Assembly: GCA_964058805.1 (NCBI GenBank)
Contig: CAXKVV010000062.1
Coordinates: forward strand, 124,001 to 188,000
Direction of reading: 5' to 3'
Length of the DNA stretch: 64,000 nucleotides
Origin: Schoenoplectus triqueter
Lineage: Eukaryota; Streptophyta; Magnoliopsida; Poales; Cyperaceae
Under the pieces are notes generated by a model. The model was not told the origin of the DNA, made no database searches, and worked only from the letters and a program-made list of their open reading frames with translations. Both the position numbers and the translations under genes were made by a program. Every line of letters starts with the position of its first letter. Positions within the stretch are counted from its first letter, which is position 1. Shown piece by piece: positions 12,437-22,692 of the stretch.

Positions 12437-12930
12437 AAGCGCAAAATATGAAAACGGGACCCGGTACCCTCGGTTCTGTCGAAAATGAATCATGGAACGC
12501 ATAACATGAATACTGGACCCGACGCCCTCGGTACCGCGAAAAACGAGTCGGAGAGCGCAAAACATGAAAATGGGACTCGACGCCCTCGAAAACGCCCCAA
12601 ACGAGTCTAGGAGCGCAAAATATAAAAATTGGACCTGACGCCATCGGTACCGCTCAAAACGGGTCCGGGTGCGAAAAACGTGCAAACAGGACCCTACGCC
12701 CTCGGTACCGTCGAAAATATATCCGTGAGCGCAAAACTTGAACACGGGACCCGACGCGATCGGTACCGCCCCAAACGAATTTGGGAACGCAAAACATGAA
12801 AACGAGACCCGACGCCCTCGATACCTCCCCAAACGAGTCCGGGAGCGCAAAACATGAAAACTGGACCTAATGCCCGCGGTACCGCCCAAAACGAATCCAG
12901 GAGTGCAAAACATAAAAACGGGACGCGCAA
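12437..12930. repeat. 58 bp GC-rich tandem repeat, about 9 copies
   Basis: The anchor word GAGCGCAAAACATGAAAA and its variants fall at 12437, 12495, 12553, 12611, 12669, 12727, 12785, 12843 and 12901, exactly 58 bases apart each time and without indels. A typical unit continues GGGACCCGACGCCCTCGGTA and CCGCCCCAAACGAGTCC. The array is much more GC-rich than its surroundings and has many CpG sites. Stop codons are absent on the minus strand in all three frames over long distances, giving overlapping open frames at 12264-12644, 12341-12913 and 12694-12978. With a unit of 58 (3 x 19 + 1) each frame reads the three phases in rotation. I do not recognise the repeat family. Confidence 0.92.
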
Positions 12931-13099
12931 AGCATTAATGTACAAGACAGTAAAAATGTTAAGGCAATTGAAAAACAAATTGCTTTGTTGTATATGTACT
13001 ATGTTCCATGTACAAGGGTAAAGGCATTAAAAAATACAAATTAATAGCTTTTAGGTCTCTCATTCCATTGAAAAAACTTCAAATTCTGACAGAGCCAGT
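12931..13099. other. Spacer between satellite and CACTA fragment
   Basis: Nothing recognised. Confidence 0.3.
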
Positions 13100-13366
13100 T
13101 GTTTTAAAAATAAAATAAAATAAATTTTTAGTAATGATTAACTAGTAACAACAGTTACTAAAGCTTAATTTTTTTAAAAAAATATTCAATAATTATTATT
13201 TACTCAAAATCATTGTTAAAACATTGAATTTAGTAATGATTATGCGCAAAGAATCGTTATTGAATCTTTACGTTTTCTTCCTCCAATGACGCAATTTACT
13301 AACGGTTCAAAAACCGTTAGCGAAGACATTTTAAAATCGTTATTGAAACTTTATTTTCGTATAGTG
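13100..13366 (-). mobile_element. CACTA terminal fragment
   Basis: The right edge, read on the minus strand, starts CACTATACGAAAATAAAG. Just inside lie repeated AATAACGATT words and a CTAACGGTTTTTGAACCGTTAG palindrome, typical of the subterminal region of a CACTA element. I found no matching second end, so this is probably a truncated copy. Its left limit is approximate. Confidence 0.5.
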
Positions 13367-13369
13367 AAT

Positions 13370-14325
13370 AATTACAAGTATGACCTATAACCCTCAATTT
13401 TACTTTCGGGTAAGATACCAGCCCTCTTTTTGTTTCCCTAATAGCATTGAGGCGGCAAGTGTGCCATGAGGCATTAATTGTCATGAGTAATGACTAATGA
13501 CCTAAACTGCATTAGCAAAAAAGTGTGATATCCATGTATAAAACTAGAAATCAAATCAGCTGCTCATCTATGGGTATGGTTTTCCAGTCCACTATGCGAT
13601 CTAACCAAAGTAAAACTAACACGTGTCATTTATCTTTCGTCTAATTAATGAGTTTCTAACGGTATTAATTTTGTTAGTGGTTAGTCGCAACTTCTCCGTC
13701 ACTAAATCAATTAATTTTATTCTTTCCTTTTTTTTTTCTTTTTTTTTTTTTGAAAACGCAACAGGCCCGTAGGCAGCTTTATTTCAAAATCTCAGTTTCG
13801 TATAACCCACAGATTCACTCTATTCTACTACCATCTACGCTCTTTTACTCTCTTTTACTGAAAACCCAATACATTGCTATATATAGCATCTACCAGTTTC
13901 AGCAGACTCCAAACCCTAACTTCCTTTTCCGCCGCTCCATCCCATTTTCGCCAAAACCCCCATTTGGCTTCATTTTCCGCCGGGCCATCTCATTTACGCC
14001 AAAATCCTGAGCAGGCTTCAACCTCCCCTCTGCTTGTACCGCCGCACGGACCCTCTAGGCGCGCCAGCACCAGTCGAGAGGAGAGACCGTACCAGCGGCA
14101 GCCCCCCCGCAGCACGTGGCTCGTTTACGGCGGTCGGAAGTTCTCTCCGGTAACCCGCACCAGTGGCAGGCCCCAGCGGTAAAGCTCTGCCTCCGTCGGC
14201 AGCCCGATGTAACTATTGCCCGTCCTACGAGCCCAGTTTGCAAGGGTGTGTGCTGAGGTGGTGTGCTGCCTACGAGCGAAACAAACCTTGAGTGGCTGCC
14301 CTCTGCTCGTCGCTGATCTCAGTAA
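13370..14325. other. GC-rich block, possible relic of a promoter and 5' leader
   Basis: Near 13877 there is a TATATATAG sequence, and about 30 bases on is AAACCCTAA, a telo-box as found upstream of many plant translation genes. Downstream the DNA is C-rich and leader-like, but no convincing open frame follows. From about 14030 the DNA is GC-rich with only short overlapping frames. Confidence 0.3.
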
Positions 14326-14703
14326 TTAGAAAGCCTCCACTGCGTCGCGCGCCCCCCGCCAGCAAGGTAGTAAGTCCTCCTCTCCTGCCACCATGAAATC
14401 CACCAGTACCTTACAGTCAGTAAAAATCTTCTGCGGTTTTTGTATGTAGGGAGACGTCCAGTCCCGCAGCGCAAGCTTAAGGGCCTTTGCTTCGGCTTGA
14501 AAAGCTGTAGCCGCCACCAACGGTGAGTAATATATGAGTTGAATCTGTCCCGAGCTGGTGTAGAACACCAAACCCGCTCCCGCATTCCCGGCTTGGTCTA
14601 GTGAGGCATCCACGACCACATAAGCTAAGTTTTCACCCCATTGCAATAATTCATTTGCTCGGGTTATAAAATGGTGGTTTTGTGGGGCGGGGTTTCCGCT
14701 CAA
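14326..14703 (-). pseudogene. Orphan RNase H-like domain (RVT_3 type) fragment
   Basis: The 125-residue frame has the reverse-transcriptase-like RNase H core seen in plant LINE-type retroelements and in related orphan genes. The first catalytic Asp lies in VVVDASLD, the Glu in FQAEAKAL and the second Asp in IFTDCKVLVDF. The frame ends soon after, in EAF, so the last catalytic acidic segment of the fold is missing. No reverse transcriptase domain lies on either side. It is most likely a broken piece of a retroelement or retroelement-derived gene. The start is uncertain because the frame opens in the linker that usually precedes this domain. Confidence 0.7.
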
Positions 14704-15020
14704 ATCCGCTCAAAATAGATTATTTCTGCCAAATGGCTTCGTGCATGAACTATTGCAACCCAGACCAATAATTAATCAATACAAATTATAAAGCTCCTGA
14801 CCAATAAATCTGAAGTCGGGCCCACAATTTGCAACCCACTATGTCACAAAGGTATCTAATTAGGAACTTATGTTACCTAGAACTTAGTTTACCAAACAAA
14901 AAAAATATATTGCACTATGCCTTTGCAAATTTGGAAATCTATAATATAAATATCACCATATTTTCATTGACATAACACAATAGTAACAAGTATAGTGGTG
15001 TATGTATATTACAAATCTTG
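14704..15020. other. Intergenic DNA near the truncated CACTA edge
   Basis: No gene seen. A CACTATGTCACAAAGG word near 14837 might be a decayed left terminus of the CACTA element at 15-17 kb, but it does not match the right terminus well. Confidence 0.3.
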
Positions 15021-15023
15021 CCC

Positions 15024-16210
15024 CTTCCTCAAAATAGCACGTCTATGTCATTACCTGGTTGTTTAGGCCCAAAAATTAGCAATGACATCATCATATATCT
15101 TCTTTTCATGCATAACCATGGAGGAAGATTGTAAATACACACTAAAACAGACCATGTAGTCGAACGACTACTCATGTTGCCTTAAGGATTCATACCATCC
15201 GTGTATAGCCCCAATCTCAAATTTCTAGGTTCATTTCCGAACTTCGAAAATGCTTTGTTTATGTTCCTCTATTCTAGAGAGTCCGCAGGGTGTCGTAATA
15301 ATGTATCCTTTTTCCTGCAATCTGCGTGCCACCTCAATAATTTAGCATCTCTCTTATTACCAAAGAGACGCTTCAACCTGGGTATTATTGGCAGATAGAA
15401 CAATACCTTTGCAGATAGTTTCTTCTTTCTATCATCTTCGACCCTATCATCCCTCGGTTTGTATCGAGATGCATTACACTTTGGACATTTATCCAGATCC
15501 CTGTGTTCGTTTCGGAATAGTATGCAATTATTCGGACATGCCGAAATTCTCTCTACTTCTAAGTTCAAGGGACATAATAATTTTTTTGCCCTATAATTTG
15601 AATCTGGCAACACATTATTTTCCGGAAGCATATCTCTCAAAAGTTTGAGTAGAGATGTGAAACTAACGTCGCTCCAATTGTTCTTGGCTTTCAGATTATA
15701 CAATTTGAAAATCGCTGAAATTTTTGTATATTTCGTACAACTTGGAAATAAAGGTATGTTCGAGTCCTTGTGCAAATTTTCAAAAATATCAGGAACATCA
15801 TCAACAAAATCTGCAGGCACGTGTTTCATCATTTCATCCAATTCATCATTACACTGTGGAAAATTTACATTTTCAGTCGGTTCTACATGTTCAACATTTT
15901 CAGTTTGTAATTCATTTTCAACATTAGTTCCTAAATCCGGTAGATTCATGCTAGTCCTGGCATCTACATATTCTCCGTGCTTGGTCCACCTTGTATACCG
16001 CTGTTTAAATCCACGACGAATCAGATGGGATTTGACTTCTTCAGCATCCTTCCACCTGATGAAGTTTTGACAGTCACAACAAGGACATAGAAGTTTCACT
16101 TCACCTCTTAGTCTCATATTTTTTGTGGCACATTTCATAAATTCTTCAACTCTTGACAAATATTCATCTGATATCCAATCGATCTCATACATCCAAGTAT
16201 TACGATCCAT
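15024..16210 (-). pseudogene. Decayed CACTA TNP2 transposase, N-terminal half
   Basis: Reading leftward from the Met at 16210 (MDRNTWMYE) there is a transposase-associated domain with its CPCCDCQNF cysteine motif and RYTRWTKHGE end, then the spacer, then the start of the TNP2 region (PRLKRLFG and LRWHA). The frame stops at 15269 with TAG, where the family usually has Trp. Beyond the stop the same frame still reads LRLGLYTDGM, YNLPPWLCMKR and FGPKQPGNDIDV, all TNP2 hallmarks, interrupted by one more stop. Homology ends near 15024, so the C-terminal half is missing. An upstream in-frame Met at 16288 is possible but lies outside the conserved domain. Confidence 0.85.
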
Positions 16211-16304
16211 CTGTAGAAAATAAAATTGTTCACATGTCAGGGGTTTAGGGTCAAGACTCAAAGTAAGAGTTTTGGACCGGCCAACCATCCTAATCCACTC
16301 TTTA

Positions 16305-16519
16305 AATACTTTGTCTCATTAGTGAACATATACTAGCTACAAACTGATGTTTGAGAAAAATTTGACAGCATTTCCCTACAGCTTCCCGAATATGCCAATG
16401 CACATTTGCTTGTACGTACGTATTCGTGGAAACAATAGGAGAAATACTGAACCAAATTCTTCTCAAATATCAGATTGTAGCTAGCGTATGTTCACTAATC
16501 CTAAATGAGACAAAGTATT
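16305..16519. repeat. Inverted repeat upstream of the TNP2 start
   Basis: The left arm (ATACTTTGTCTCATTAGTGA, then ACATATACTAGCTAC) pairs with the right arm (GTAGCTAGCGTATGTTCACT, then AATGAGACAAAGTAT). Arms are about 50-60 bp with a spacer near 100 bp. It lies in the leader of the transposase gene and is either a small nested fold-back element or an element-specific hairpin. Confidence 0.75.
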
Positions 16520-17139
16520 CAAAGAACAGTCCCAAATCGGGGACAATTCGAGATTAATCCCTATTGGATTAATCCTGAACGGATACCGACCTAAATTAAT
16601 TTAAGTTTCGAAAAATGGTCCTATATGACAATACAACTGATATGCTAATGCTAATTAATTAGTAAATATACACCATATCATAAATTTTAAGATTTAAATA
16701 AATCAATAAAAAGATGCAAAAATAACCTCAAAATAATCGGAAACGGAAGAGATGACTACGGAGTCGAGAAGATGCAAGCTCAAGCCTGGAGAGCAGAATT
16801 GATTCTAAGACCAAGATTAAATAATTAATTAACTATTTAAATATTAATTATATAAAAATCGAAATAATAAAGGACAAAAATAAAAAAATATACCAAATTT
16901 GATCAAAATCAAAATTTCTTTGCTACCACGTGCTCTCCTTCTCTTTCTCCTTATATTTCTGATTTTTCCCTAGTTTTCATGAATTTTGTACTATTTATTT
17001 GGACTGAATTAATTGAAGAGTAGCTAATGGGAGAGTTAATGGTGAGAGAGATGAAGTTTCAGATCAGGATCGAGCTGGCGGCTGGGGTATGGAGAAGGGT
17101 CAGTAATTAGCTAGGTCGACGCGCGTTGGTTGTTTTTGC
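16520..17139. other. Internal part of the truncated CACTA, no gene
   Basis: AT-rich with no supported frame, and presumed to be 5' sequence of the element. Confidence 0.35.
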
Positions 17140-17448
17140 TGTATTGGTTTTCTACACCAGTTAAATATTAAAGGGTGTAGGTGATGGTTTTCTACACCGG
17201 TTAAACTATTAAAGGGTGTAGATGATGGTTTTCTACACTGGTTTATAGTAAACAAATGGTGTAGATGTGAACTGATATTTTCTACACCGGGTTTATTAAA
17301 TAAAGGGCGTGGATGTCTTGCTTCATACACCAGTTATTAAAATAACCGGTGGAGAATTATTCTGGAGAGCGAGACTGGAAGTTCCACACCTGTTTTTAAT
17401 ATAACCGGCGTATATGAGGGGTTGCAGAAAATCTTTTTTTCTGTAGTG
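17140..17448. repeat. Subterminal repeats of CACTA end
   Basis: Units with TTTTCTACACCGGTTAA and GGGTGTAGATGATGG recur at about 41 bp spacing, first regular and then drifting (TTCTACACTGG, CATACACCAGTTATTAAAAT, AACCGGTGG). Such arrays next to the terminus are characteristic of CACTA elements. Confidence 0.7.
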
Positions 17449-17465
17449 GCCCAAGATTAAATAAA

Positions 17466-17853
17466 CACTACTAAAATTTATTGTATTAGCGTGTGTATGA
17501 ATTTTACTAGTATGAGTATAAATAATGATTGGCGTGATTATAACAACACACATGCTAGTGGACATTTTGAACTATACTTGCGTGTGTATACCCACATGAC
17601 ATGATAGTAGTGTGGGAAGCAATGACGTACATACCCACATGACGCGACAGTAGCTTGGAAGGCAATGACTTGTATGCATGCCATTGCTTTCCATACTACT
17701 GTCGTGTCATATGAGTATACACACGCAAGTATAATTAAAATATAGTTCAAAAAGTTCTCACTAGCATGCGTGTTAGTGTACTCACGTCAATCGCTATCTA
17801 TATTCATGCCACTAAAATTCATACACATGCTAATACAATAAATTCTAGCAGTG
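17466..17853. mobile_element. Fold-back CACTA-type MITE
   Basis: The left end CACTACTAAAATTTATTG pairs with the right end, whose complement is CACTGCTAGAATTTATTG. Homology continues inward through GTATTAGCGTGTGTATGAAT for most of the length, so the 388 bp element can fold on itself. Flanking triplets are AAA and AAG, one mismatch from a 3 bp target duplication. It has no coding frame. It starts 17 bases from the end of the neighbouring CACTA element. Confidence 0.75.
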
Positions 17854-20238
17854 AAGTCCATTATCAAATCTAATGCAGCGCATGAGCTACTCCCACATCG
17901 ACAGAGCAGGAGCTAACGATGACTTTGACTCGATTTTAGTTCCACGGGCGAAGAGAGAGAGAGCACAAAGATAGCAGAGAGAGAGAGCTGAGGAGAGGGA
18001 TCATGTGGTTGAAGGAGATCCGCATCTGCTGTCATTTGGTAACATAAAGAAGTGGATCTTCACTTTGTTGAAGCGAGTCTTCAATAGACCACTCACACTC
18101 GCCACAAGACGAGAGGAGCAAGATATACCCCGTGAGCTTCCCTTACTTATACCGACATAAAAAAACTATGGCACCATTATACCATAATTTCTGGATGGAT
18201 GAGATTTTAAATTAGAGTGGGATCAGTTTTCATGGGGTCCCGGTGTCATGAGAGAAAAAAAAAAAAACTATGGCATCCGGTGCCATAGAAAAAGTATGAC
18301 AGCAGATGTGAATTTCAGTTGGAGGAGAGAAAAAGATATCACAAGAAAAATTGAAGGTATTTTAATTATTAAGTAAATTAATTACTATATTTTTATATTA
18401 AATTACACATTTATATATATAGAGTGGCAAACATATAATGAAATTGAATTTCGAGTAGCATTTTTCTAGATTTAAAGCTTGGGATGATATTTTTCTAAAT
18501 TAAGAAGTTTAGAGTGAGTATTGTTTTAAAATGCGGCCGCATAACTATATATGCGGTCCATTTATGCTTATGTGGTGCGATGCCACATGCATAAGAATAT
18601 ACATGTATATATAGTATGCGATATATTTTTAAATTTTTATCGTATTAAGTCTATAAAATTAATCTTATGATATATTTAATGTAAAAAATTTAAAATAATA
18701 TTAATATGTTATTATATATATTTTTATTTTCTATTAAAATTATTTAAAAATAAATGATCGATTCAAATATTTTAAGAATATTTTAGAATATATATCCACA
18801 TATGTAATATGCATATAGAACCGTACATGTACTATGCAGTGGCTAATTGTACGCATATCAAAATCCACATTTTAAAATCTTAAGTGTGACAATAATCTAA
18901 TTTTCCCAAAGAGAAAAAGAAGAAGCCTCACCACCCAAGCAGAATTTACTTAAGAACTGGTCAGTGATGTCATCCATCCTCCTCTATTGCATTGTGTCTT
19001 GACCTCTGTTGCATGTAATGAAAATTGATTTAATTAATGAGTTGAAAGTGATAAAAAATTTGGTGGGCTTAGTTTCTCGTCTGAAGAATGTGTCACAGTT
19101 TTTGTAATAGCAGGTAGCTGCGGTTGGATTGTAATCTAAAAATCTTAGGAGTATTGACTCTGGACTAATTCAATTATATGCACGAAAAAAATGTGAGAAC
19201 CAACGTAATCTTAATATGTTGGAAATGGACATATGAAAAATTAGGATTATCAGCGAAAACGTTTTTTTATTAATCTTGTGTAGTTGTGTTTCAAATTACA
19301 TCCGACATGTCTAAGTCCTTACACTGCGTTTTTTTTACCGTAAGTTTATAAGAATCACTAGATGGAGATAGATCACAGCCGAGATTAAACCTATCCTCTG
19401 TTCCACAACTTAAATGCCAGGACTTATTCAATTCTCACACAGAGACCGTTCGTTCTCACTTTCGATATGAAGGAACCGAACCTTCACGGTGTTTCCCTCT
19501 CATGGATGGTCTCTCTCTTCTCTGTCCCTGACACTTTTAGTTCTGTCTAGTACAGATACCGATACAGATATATGGAGTAATTAAAATAACCTTATTAGTT
19601 TTGTTCCACAATTCTGAACCCAATTATATCATAATTGTAGATTTTCCTGGGCACAGAAGCGTCAAAATGCAGCCTTCCTGCCAGGTACCAACTAAACATC
19701 AGTTATTATGTGTTTTCATTTTCCTTCTGGTTTTAATCTATATATACTTGGTGTTTAGATATCGCTATTAATTGATCTAAAGGTAGCATTTAAAGCAACT
19801 AAATTATCTAATTGTAGCCATATATTTTGTCCAAAAGAAAAAAAAAGAAAGAAAAACTGATCCAGGTAGACATATGCAGGTGATCAGATGGTTTTCTTCA
19901 TTCTGAGTGCGGAGTTCACATGATTTATTTTTACATTTAGGCCATTTCTGGGGCTTCCCAACAAATAATCCCTTTACATGTATTTCATCATACAGCTGCT
20001 TTTGGTAACAATGCAATATCTATCTGGAGCATAAGTATTTTCTTTGAAGACATATCAGTTTGATGTAATATATTTTTCGCATATTCTAGTTCACCAATAG
20101 CTGCATAAACAGATAGAGAACGAATTTAAGGACCCCATAATCACGTCACACGTCAACGCGGAATTCCTTTTGCGACGTGTCGCATGCGTTCTTTCAATGC
20201 TTTGTAATTATAGTTTGTAGTTTGTATTTTGTAGGAAC
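17854..20238. other. Intergenic DNA, no gene recognised
   Basis: AT-rich without a domain-bearing frame on either strand. A perfect 8 bp stem (CTATGGCA / TGCCATAG) around TCCGG occurs near 18267. The AG/GA-rich patch near 17955 is a microsatellite. Confidence 0.4.
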
Positions 20239-20243
20239 AAAAC
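20239..20243. repeat. Target duplication AAAAC, left copy
   Basis: The five bases AAAAC directly before the left LTR are repeated at 23388-23392 directly after the right LTR, as expected for a Copia-type insertion. Confidence 0.9.
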
Positions 20244-20936
20244 TGTTAGTTTTCAAACTACTCGTTTCTTTGACACTTTCCAGAGATATATCCCGAACTC
20301 TTTGACCTCGAAATACAATTTCGAGGTCTGACACAGATGTTCACTCTCTATCGCTCAAGAACAGGTGACGATATTTAAAGAGGAAATAAGATACATTTAT
20401 CAATCTGGGAGAAGGGAGAGAGATTGTCCAGAAGCAGTTTTTCTATTAACTCAAAAGTTACAGACACAAATGTTTTTTCTCTCTCTTTTTGGGAACTTAC
20501 ACTACTCCTCTATTTATAGCACTCGGTGCATTAATTACACCGGCCTACCTATACAATATCTACTCCTAACTATTCTAGCCTAGATATATGACATTAAATG
20601 TCTAGTCACACTTCTGTCACTTCTTCTGCTGCTCCCATCAGTTGTCTCTGACACATGCGGCAGATGTCAGAAGTGTCATGTTCATCATTGGAGCAAGGGC
20701 TTCTTCCCGAGCTGTTAGGCTCTGGTCCATCTCGAGCTTTGTCTTTGGCTTCTGCTCGTCTTCAGCTCTTCAAGCTCCTCTTCTCGAGCTGATGTTCTCG
20801 AACTTTCTCCTCGAGCTTCCTGCTTGAGCTTTATTCTCGAGCTTCCTGCCGGAGCCTTCTTTTCGAGCTTCTTTCTCGAACTGATCTTCTCGAGCTATCT
20901 TCTCGAACTGAGACTTGGAGGTTATAATTTCCAACA
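20244..20936 (-). repeat. 3' LTR of gag-only Copia-type element
   Basis: This 693 bp direct repeat matches 22693-23387. It is the 3' LTR in element orientation because the polypurine tract adjoins its right edge. It has many CTCGAG/CTCGAA words in its right third. Confidence 0.9.
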
Positions 20937-20949
20937 CCCTCCCTTAAAG
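20937..20949 (-). other. Polypurine tract
   Basis: On the minus strand the bases next to the LTR read CTTTAAGGGAGGG, a polypurine tract that would prime plus-strand DNA synthesis in this element. Confidence 0.8.
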
Positions 20950-21694
20950 CTCAAGTCTCGAATGTCCTTCATCCCGATCATCTGTATGCAGTTTGATCAT
21001 TGGTCATTGCTTTGCACATGACTTACTCGGACATCCTTATTCTTGACGTGTTCCCTGCCATGTCCTTGGTTTCGCTGATCGACTGTGTGTCAGACTACTT
21101 TCTCAACGACCCATGTGAAGGTCGTACCTTCCATGCAGAATGCAAATTCCATGGTCCACACATCCCGCGAGCTTCTCTTCACTTCGCTAGCCTTTGCGAC
21201 TTGATTTGTCTCAAGTTCCATTCTTGTCGATCTCTTCGATCCACAACCTTTGAGCTGCTTCTTCGAATGATATCGACTGGGTGTTAGCCAAACGGGCATT
21301 CCAAGTGCAATTCGATTGTTCCAGACAAGTCCCGTACATCAGAGTTTTCTTGGGCATTTTCGACCTCATCTCTTCAGAGTTGGACATCTCGTCTAAGCTT
21401 CTCGAGGATCTCACTTCATCCACTCGAGTAGGGAGTCCAACCCCTCTTCCAGCTCATCAACTCATGTTGGCTCTTCCAGTCTCGATTCCAACGATCCAAC
21501 AATCCACACCTTCCATCTTTGATCTCAAGCTGCTTCTCCTTGAACGAAATCGACTCAGTATCCTCCACGGTATACTAAGTGTACTTTGCCTACTTCATGC
21601 AAGTCTCATACATCTCGAATGCTTTGGTTCCTTGACTCATTCTCTGAGCCTCTTTGAGCTTGATCTCTCATCAACTCGGCCTCGGATGTGTCCC
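20950..21694 (-). other. Non-coding interior between gag and 3' LTR
   Basis: This is where protease and pol would lie in a complete Copia element. Frames on both strands are short and I recognise no pol motif. It may be a scrambled remnant or unrelated filler. Confidence 0.6.
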
Positions 21695-22675
21695 CTAAAT
21701 GAGACAAACGCCTCTTTCTCGATCATCACCTCCATCGGGTTCGCGATCGGTCATTCGGTTGCTGGCCTCTGCATCGAGATACCCTTCACATCTTGAGCTT
21801 GATTCATTATCTTTTTCGGCGTAGTTGGCTTTGCCTTCTACCCTCTTCTTGGCCCAGCAGTCCCGAGCATAATGCTCGTGTTTCCCGCAGTTGTAGCTGT
21901 CCACATCGGGTCTTCGAGCTTTTCGACCTCTGCCTCGTCCTCGTGAGTTCTGGCTCGACTGGCTCGTATCTTCATATCTTTGACCTCGACCACCTTCTCG
22001 GTCGTGTACTTGTCCTTTCTGGACGTACAACGCCTTCTCGATTAGTTCCTCCTTGAACTTCTTTCTCTGCTCGTGTGCCATGAGTGAGCCTACGAGTTCA
22101 TCCACTGATAACTCAGCCAAGTTCTTCGACTCCTCTATCGCGCACACCGCATTCTCAAAGGTGTCTATCAAAGATCTTAGAATCTTCACCACTAGTCTCG
22201 ATTCCGTGAGACTTTCCCCATTCCTCTTCATCTAGTTTGTCACCGTCTGCACTCTGGTGATGTAGTTCGAGACTCCTTCGAAATCCTCCATCTTCATCGA
22301 CTCGAGTTCTCCTCTTAGAACTTGAAGTCGCACTTGCTTCACCCGATCAGCACTTCTGTATGCTATATGGAGTGTCTCCCACGCTTCCTTTGAAGTTGTT
22401 GCTCCAGCAATCTTCTCAAACCCAGCTTCATCTACAGCTTGATATAAGATGTAAAGAGCTGCTTTGTCCTTGACAACTTTCTCCTTTTGTAGCTTCACCC
22501 GCTGCAGCGTCTGAGATGCATCGTTCTCCGGTTGAGTGATCCCTGTCTCGACTACGTCCCACACGTCTTAAGCACCTAGGAGCACCTTGATTTGAATACT
22601 CCAGTTATCGTAGTTTGACTTTGTCAGTTTCGGCAAAGCCATGTTTTCGAGTGAACCTTTCCCGAATCCTGCCAT
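21695..22675 (-). pseudogene. Copia-type gag with two nonsense codons
   Basis: The frame starts with ATG at 22675, 15-20 bases past the primer-binding site, and spans 327 codons. It opens with a DUF4219-like segment (LPKLTKSNYDNW), then a UBN2-type gag region (ALYILYQAVD, EAWETLHIAY, LESMKMEDFE), then an Arg/Gly-rich stretch and a zinc knuckle near 21890. Two in-frame stops interrupt it: TAA at 22568-22570 and TAG at 22232-22234. Each sits where a glutamine codon is usual, so each fits one C-to-T change. The zinc knuckle reads SYNCGK.., with Ser in place of its first Cys. Gag would form the particle shell; this copy cannot make a full-length protein. Confidence 0.85.
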
Positions 22676-22692
22676 GGGTTCTGATACCAATT
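22676..22692 (-). other. Primer-binding site (initiator tRNA-Met)
   Basis: On the minus strand the LTR is followed by AAA or AAT and then TGGTATCAGAACCC, close to the complement of the 3' end of initiator tRNA-Met. This fixes the orientation of the element. The site overlaps the gag start region. Confidence 0.85.

Larger units (their letters stand above)
15024..17448 (-). mobile_element. Truncated CACTA element with decayed TNP2
   Basis: The right end, read on the minus strand, is CACTACAGAAAAAAAGAT, a clear CACTA terminus at 17448. Inside are subterminal repeats, then the TNP2 pseudogene, all in the expected order. The 3' half of the gene and the left terminus were not found, so the left limit given is only where homology stops. 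Confidence 0.72.

Noticed and set aside
12264..12978. Three overlapping minus-strand frames of 94-190 codons as protein genes
   Set aside because: All are readings of one 58 bp tandem unit in rotated phase; no start context, no domain.
13874..14243. Frames of 62-102 codons in the GC-rich block on both strands
   Set aside because: GC-rich DNA with mutually overlapping frames and no domain. A TATA and telo-box pair is visible but no coding sequence follows.
20642..21796. Plus-strand frames of 60-171 codons inside the gag-only element
   Set aside because: They run antisense to the element; the LTR ones come from CTCGAG-rich repeats and the others mirror gag or filler.
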